DNA from: Phallusia fumigata
Taxonomy: Eukaryota; Chordata; Ascidiacea; Phlebobranchia; Ascidiidae
Reading direction: 5' to 3'
NCBI GenBank assembly: GCA_008931825.1
Contig: QXVZ01027850.1
Location: 1 to 35,725, forward strand
DNA: 35,725 nucleotides
Shown piece after piece: positions 34,601 through 35,725 of the stretch. Position numbers and translations under genes: made by a program. The notes under the pieces are model-generated. The model saw nothing but the letters and a program-made list of their open reading frames with translations, had not been told where the DNA came from and searched no databases. Positions within the stretch are counted from its first letter, which is position 1, and every line of letters begins with the position of its first letter.

Positions 34601-35418
34601 GTCACATTCAGGGGTCTTTCCTAACATCTGATAACTATTCCCGCAATTAAAGCTCTTCTTCGTTGACAACATCGTATCGGATAAATATTTCATTCCCGTT
34701 GAAAGGGCAGCGTGCGATAACAGTTGCAACTTGGCAACCTGAAACAATTGTACTTGAATGAAATGTCACCGTTTAACCCTGTGATCTCATGACCTTGTCC
34801 AAGGTCATACATTTGTGGTTAACCGTCGTGTTGCGCGAGAATTAACGGGCCCCGAACCCGTTGCAGGGTAACGATACAAACTATTTCCCAAATGATTTTG
34901 CTGAAGTTTTCAGAAAACTAATAAACTGTCAAGTGACCTTTTCCGAAAACAAATTTCAAATCACGTCATAAAATTTCACTACCCCATTGCGCCACCTCGC
35001 GGTTGCATTATTTTCCTAAATTCTTTTCGTTTTTGCAGGNGATTTTTGTTAGTTTTTTGCATTAAAAAAAGAAAAATATTTACTCAAACACAATTTAGAT
35101 TGTCAATGTCGATAACTCTGAATGTTAAAAAGTCTAACTTGTGCTAATAAAAGGTAAAACGCCTGATGTTTTTGGTTTATTCATAACGTATGTGATAACA
35201 AACCAGCTCATATGATTCTTGTTTTCACATGATCGTGAAAGATTAACATTTTTACGTGAATCCGAATGAGTTTAACATACCCTGTCTCTGTTTTACAGTT
35301 TCCAAGTTACAGCACAAATCGTATGTACGACGGCAAGTGGCATCACGTGCGTGTGACGCGGATGGGACGAAAGATCGTGTTTAATGTGGATGGCGTGAAG
35401 AAACAACACGAAATACTG
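21928..35418 (+). CDS. NRXN: Alpha-neurexin-type gene, 5' part (exons for signal peptide, LNS1, EGF-A, LNS2, LNS4-like); continues past right edge
   Basis: Neurexins are presynaptic adhesion proteins built from LNS (laminin G-like) and EGF domains. Five exons splice in phase: 21928-22673 (signal peptide and LNS1), 22985-23085 (EGF-like), 26585-26725, 29281-29441 and 33001-33165 (LNS2). A sixth, 35299-35418, resembles the LNS4 stretch [21 protein letters not shown]. The order LNS1-EGF-LNS2 after a signal peptide is that of alpha-neurexins. LNS2 is the clearest match: HTGKSADFVSLSLANG, FNDDKWHRVQVNRSL, YVGGSPDTANLPGTQFSNTN and FVGCLKE. Introns 2 and 4 are long (3.5 kb each) and fall where vertebrates have splice sites SS1 and SS2. 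Coding for the LNS2 tail, LNS3, EGF-B and early LNS4 is missing, apparently at N35040. Introns are far longer than those of TTC13 and DDOST. Confidence 0.93.
22674..22984 (+). other. Neurexin intron 1
   Basis: 311 bp between the LNS1 and EGF exons, gtacat to tttgtcag. Nothing else recognised. Confidence 0.8.
22985..23085 (+). CDS. NRXN: Neurexin exon 2 (EGF-like domain A)
   Basis: 101 nt. With the last codons of exon 1 it gives six cysteines in EGF order: CNEF-SRNPC-QNNGVC-(8)-C-DC-SGTSFAGKYC. Vertebrate EGF-A has CLNGGVC...CDCSRTGFRGKDC. Acceptor gtcagcag is a tandem CAGCAG, giving SRNPC or RNPC. Donor GAAC|gtaagt; ends in phase 1. The next intron is at the SS1 position. Confidence 0.93.
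23086..26584 (+). other. Neurexin intron 2 (SS1 position)
   Basis: 3.5 kb between the EGF-A and LNS2 exons. Contains an (ATA)n microsatellite at 23507-23526, a short ATG segment with a strong donor at 23560-23581, and a perfect T-arm-like hairpin at 25656-25672. Other open frames (for example minus 25838-26200, plus 25419-25700) show no family resemblance. Confidence 0.6.
23507..23526 (+). repeat. (ATA)n microsatellite
   Basis: About seven uninterrupted trinucleotide units, ataataataataataataat, in neurexin intron 2. Confidence 0.9.
26585..26725 (+). CDS. NRXN: Neurexin exon 3 (LNS2, first part)
   Basis: Acceptor tattgcag, donor ACAG|gtaaga, phase 1 at both ends. Encodes AVATFTGEEWFKYELS, KISLFFRTTQPNGLLFHT. 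Vertebrate LNS2 has YIATFKGSEYFCYDLS, EITLSFKTLQRNGLMLHT. Confidence 0.93.
27596..27703 (+). repeat. 39-bp tandem repeat, about 2.8 copies
   Basis: Units begin at 27596, 27635 and 27674 with ACGGTCTTCAGGTAGTTTGG and end in an A-rich tail. Full units look identical. The third is cut short where the sequence turns to ATGCTACTTAG. Part of the array is repeated after N27912. Confidence 0.9.
27649..28175. repeat. 263-bp direct duplication around N27912
   Basis: Bases about 27649-27911 recur at 27913-28175, with one substitution noted in the unique part (TATGTCATG against TATGCCATG) and slight variation in the A-rich tail of the minisatellite. The join is at the N, so a contig overlap is likely; the short tandem repeat may have blocked merging. 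Confidence 0.88.
29281..29441 (+). CDS. NRXN: Neurexin exon 4 (LNS2, middle)
   Basis: Acceptor tattttttag, donor GAG|gtgaga. Encodes GKSADFVSLSLANGIVQVAL, NLGAGAYTIDVEKP and NDDKWHRVQVNRSLSE. Vertebrate LNS2 has GKSADYVNLALKNGAVSLVI, NLGSGAFEALVEPV and NDNAWHDVKVTRNLRQ. Ends in phase 0 exactly at the SS2 position. Confidence 0.95.
29574..29712. repeat. 69-bp direct duplication around N29643
   Basis: Bases 29574-29642 recur at 29644-29712 without visible difference, joined at the N. Contig-overlap pattern. Confidence 0.92.
30854..30883 (+). other. Candidate 30-nt SS2 cassette microexon (weak)
   Basis: ATACAG precedes and gtaaag follows a 30-nt segment that is open in phase 0 (KGDITGPSST), the phase of both flanking neurexin exons. 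The acceptor lacks a good pyrimidine tract. Such segments arise easily by chance, so this is a pointer only. Confidence 0.12.
31792..31948 (+). promoter_or_regulatory. Cluster of three consensus CRE sites (TGACGTCA)
   Basis: TGACGTCA, the full palindromic CREB/ATF site, occurs at 31792-31799, 31809-31816 and 31941-31948. The first two are 17 bp apart. A TATA-like gtataattaaagg follows the second pair at about 31839-31851, and tataaatt lies just before the third at 31930-31937. An intronic enhancer or minor promoter of neurexin is possible. Confidence 0.45.
33001..33165 (+). CDS. NRXN: Neurexin exon 5 (LNS2, second half)
   Basis: 55 codons, phase 0 at both ends. Acceptor tttgcacaag, donor GAG|gtgagt. 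Encodes VRVIVDDIDLL, YVGGSPDTANLPGTQFSNTN and FVGCLKE. Vertebrate LNS2 has SVTISVDGILT, YVGGSPSTADLPGSPVSNN and FMGCLKE. Confidence 0.95.
33166..35039 (+). other. Neurexin intron 5 up to the assembly gap
   Basis: 1.87 kb with no LNS or EGF coding found, although LNS2 tail, LNS3 and EGF-B exons should follow exon 5. Two diverged blocks of about 50 bp sharing CCCTTTGATG are at 33630-33680 and 34455-34505. The stretch ends in a good acceptor, ttttcgtttttgcag (AG at 35037-35038), one base before N35040. Confidence 0.55.
35040..35040. other. Assembly gap marker without flanking repeat
   Basis: The only N of nine with no direct repeat around it. It directly follows an acceptor plus one base (G), where neurexin exons are missing. 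A true sequence gap of unknown length is likely. Confidence 0.8.
35299..35418 (+). CDS. NRXN: Neurexin exon in a later LNS domain (LNS4-like)
   Basis: 40 codons, phase 0 at both ends. Acceptor ctgttttacag, donor CTG|gtgagt. Encodes YSTNRMYDGKWHHVRVTRMG, then RKIVFNVDGVKKQHEIL. Best remembered match is LNS4, [20 protein letters not shown] then LKLTVDDQQ, with the exon starting near the vertebrate SS3 position. LNS3 is a weaker alternative. The window ends in the next intron. Confidence 0.8.
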
Positions 35419-35725
35419 GTGAGTATCATATGTATAGTCCGCGGCCAACACAGCTCAAATAGGTGACTTTCTTGGGTTTAATTCGCACCACGCGGGCTAG
35501 ACTTTCCAACGACCCGCTGTGATTCATGTCTTAAGCCTCACAGTGACGAGTAATTATTTCGTTTATCCGCCAGGTGCACCAGAGAGCCATTGTACCAAAT
35601 AGGCGTGGCACCAATACCTTAGTTCAGTAGTTCTTAACCTTATTCCTTTTCGGCACCTGTTTGAAAATATCGACCAGTTCTTGTACCCCACTGTATTCGA
35701 ACTCTAAACACTTTCAGCGTGCCAC

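Noticed and set aside
1..35725. CRISPR array, operon, phage or defence system
   Set aside because: The DNA is eukaryotic with introns throughout; the only short regular repeat is the 39-bp minisatellite, which has no spacers.

Overview
The window is nuclear DNA of an animal. Its coding sequence is cut into short exons by GT-AG introns, and all three recognisable genes are typical animal genes. Small introns (66-400 bp in two genes), AT-rich non-coding DNA and strong allelic divergence at contig joins would suit an ascidian tunicate such as Ciona, perhaps C. savignyi. That placement is inference from genome style; no sequence search was possible.

Layout. (1) 1-6045, minus strand: the 5' half of a TTC13-like gene, a secreted or lumenal tetratricopeptide-repeat protein. 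Eleven exons giving 435 codons were joined with consistent phases. The 3' half lies beyond the left edge. (2) 6046-6994: a 0.95 kb region shared by two divergent genes. (3) 6995-9639, plus strand: a complete DDOST (OST48/Wbp1) gene with 8 exons and 436 aa, encoding a subunit of the ER oligosaccharyltransferase. (4) 9640-21927: about 12 kb with no gene I can support. (5) 21928 to the right edge, plus strand: the start of a long alpha-neurexin-type gene. It has a signal peptide and LNS1 in exon 1, an EGF-like exon, three exons covering most of LNS2 and, past a gap, an LNS4-like exon. The gene runs off the right edge.

Assembly state. There are nine single Ns. Eight are tied to direct repeats that look like unmerged contig ends or second-haplotype contigs, with identity from 100% down to roughly 95%. 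About 2.8 kb of the window is therefore probably duplicated by the assembly, including part of DDOST exon 1. The ninth N (35040) has no repeat. It sits one base after a splice acceptor, exactly where neurexin coding for the LNS2 tail, LNS3, the second EGF and the start of LNS4 should be, so it probably hides a real gap.

The genes do not form a pathway. TTC13 and DDOST are head to head and may share promoter DNA. Neurexin is a neuronal adhesion gene with long introns at positions equivalent to vertebrate alternative-splice sites. I found no convincing undescribed system. The more interesting leads are the hidden neurexin gap, tandem in-frame splice sites, a CRE cluster in a neurexin intron, and the haplotype artefacts.
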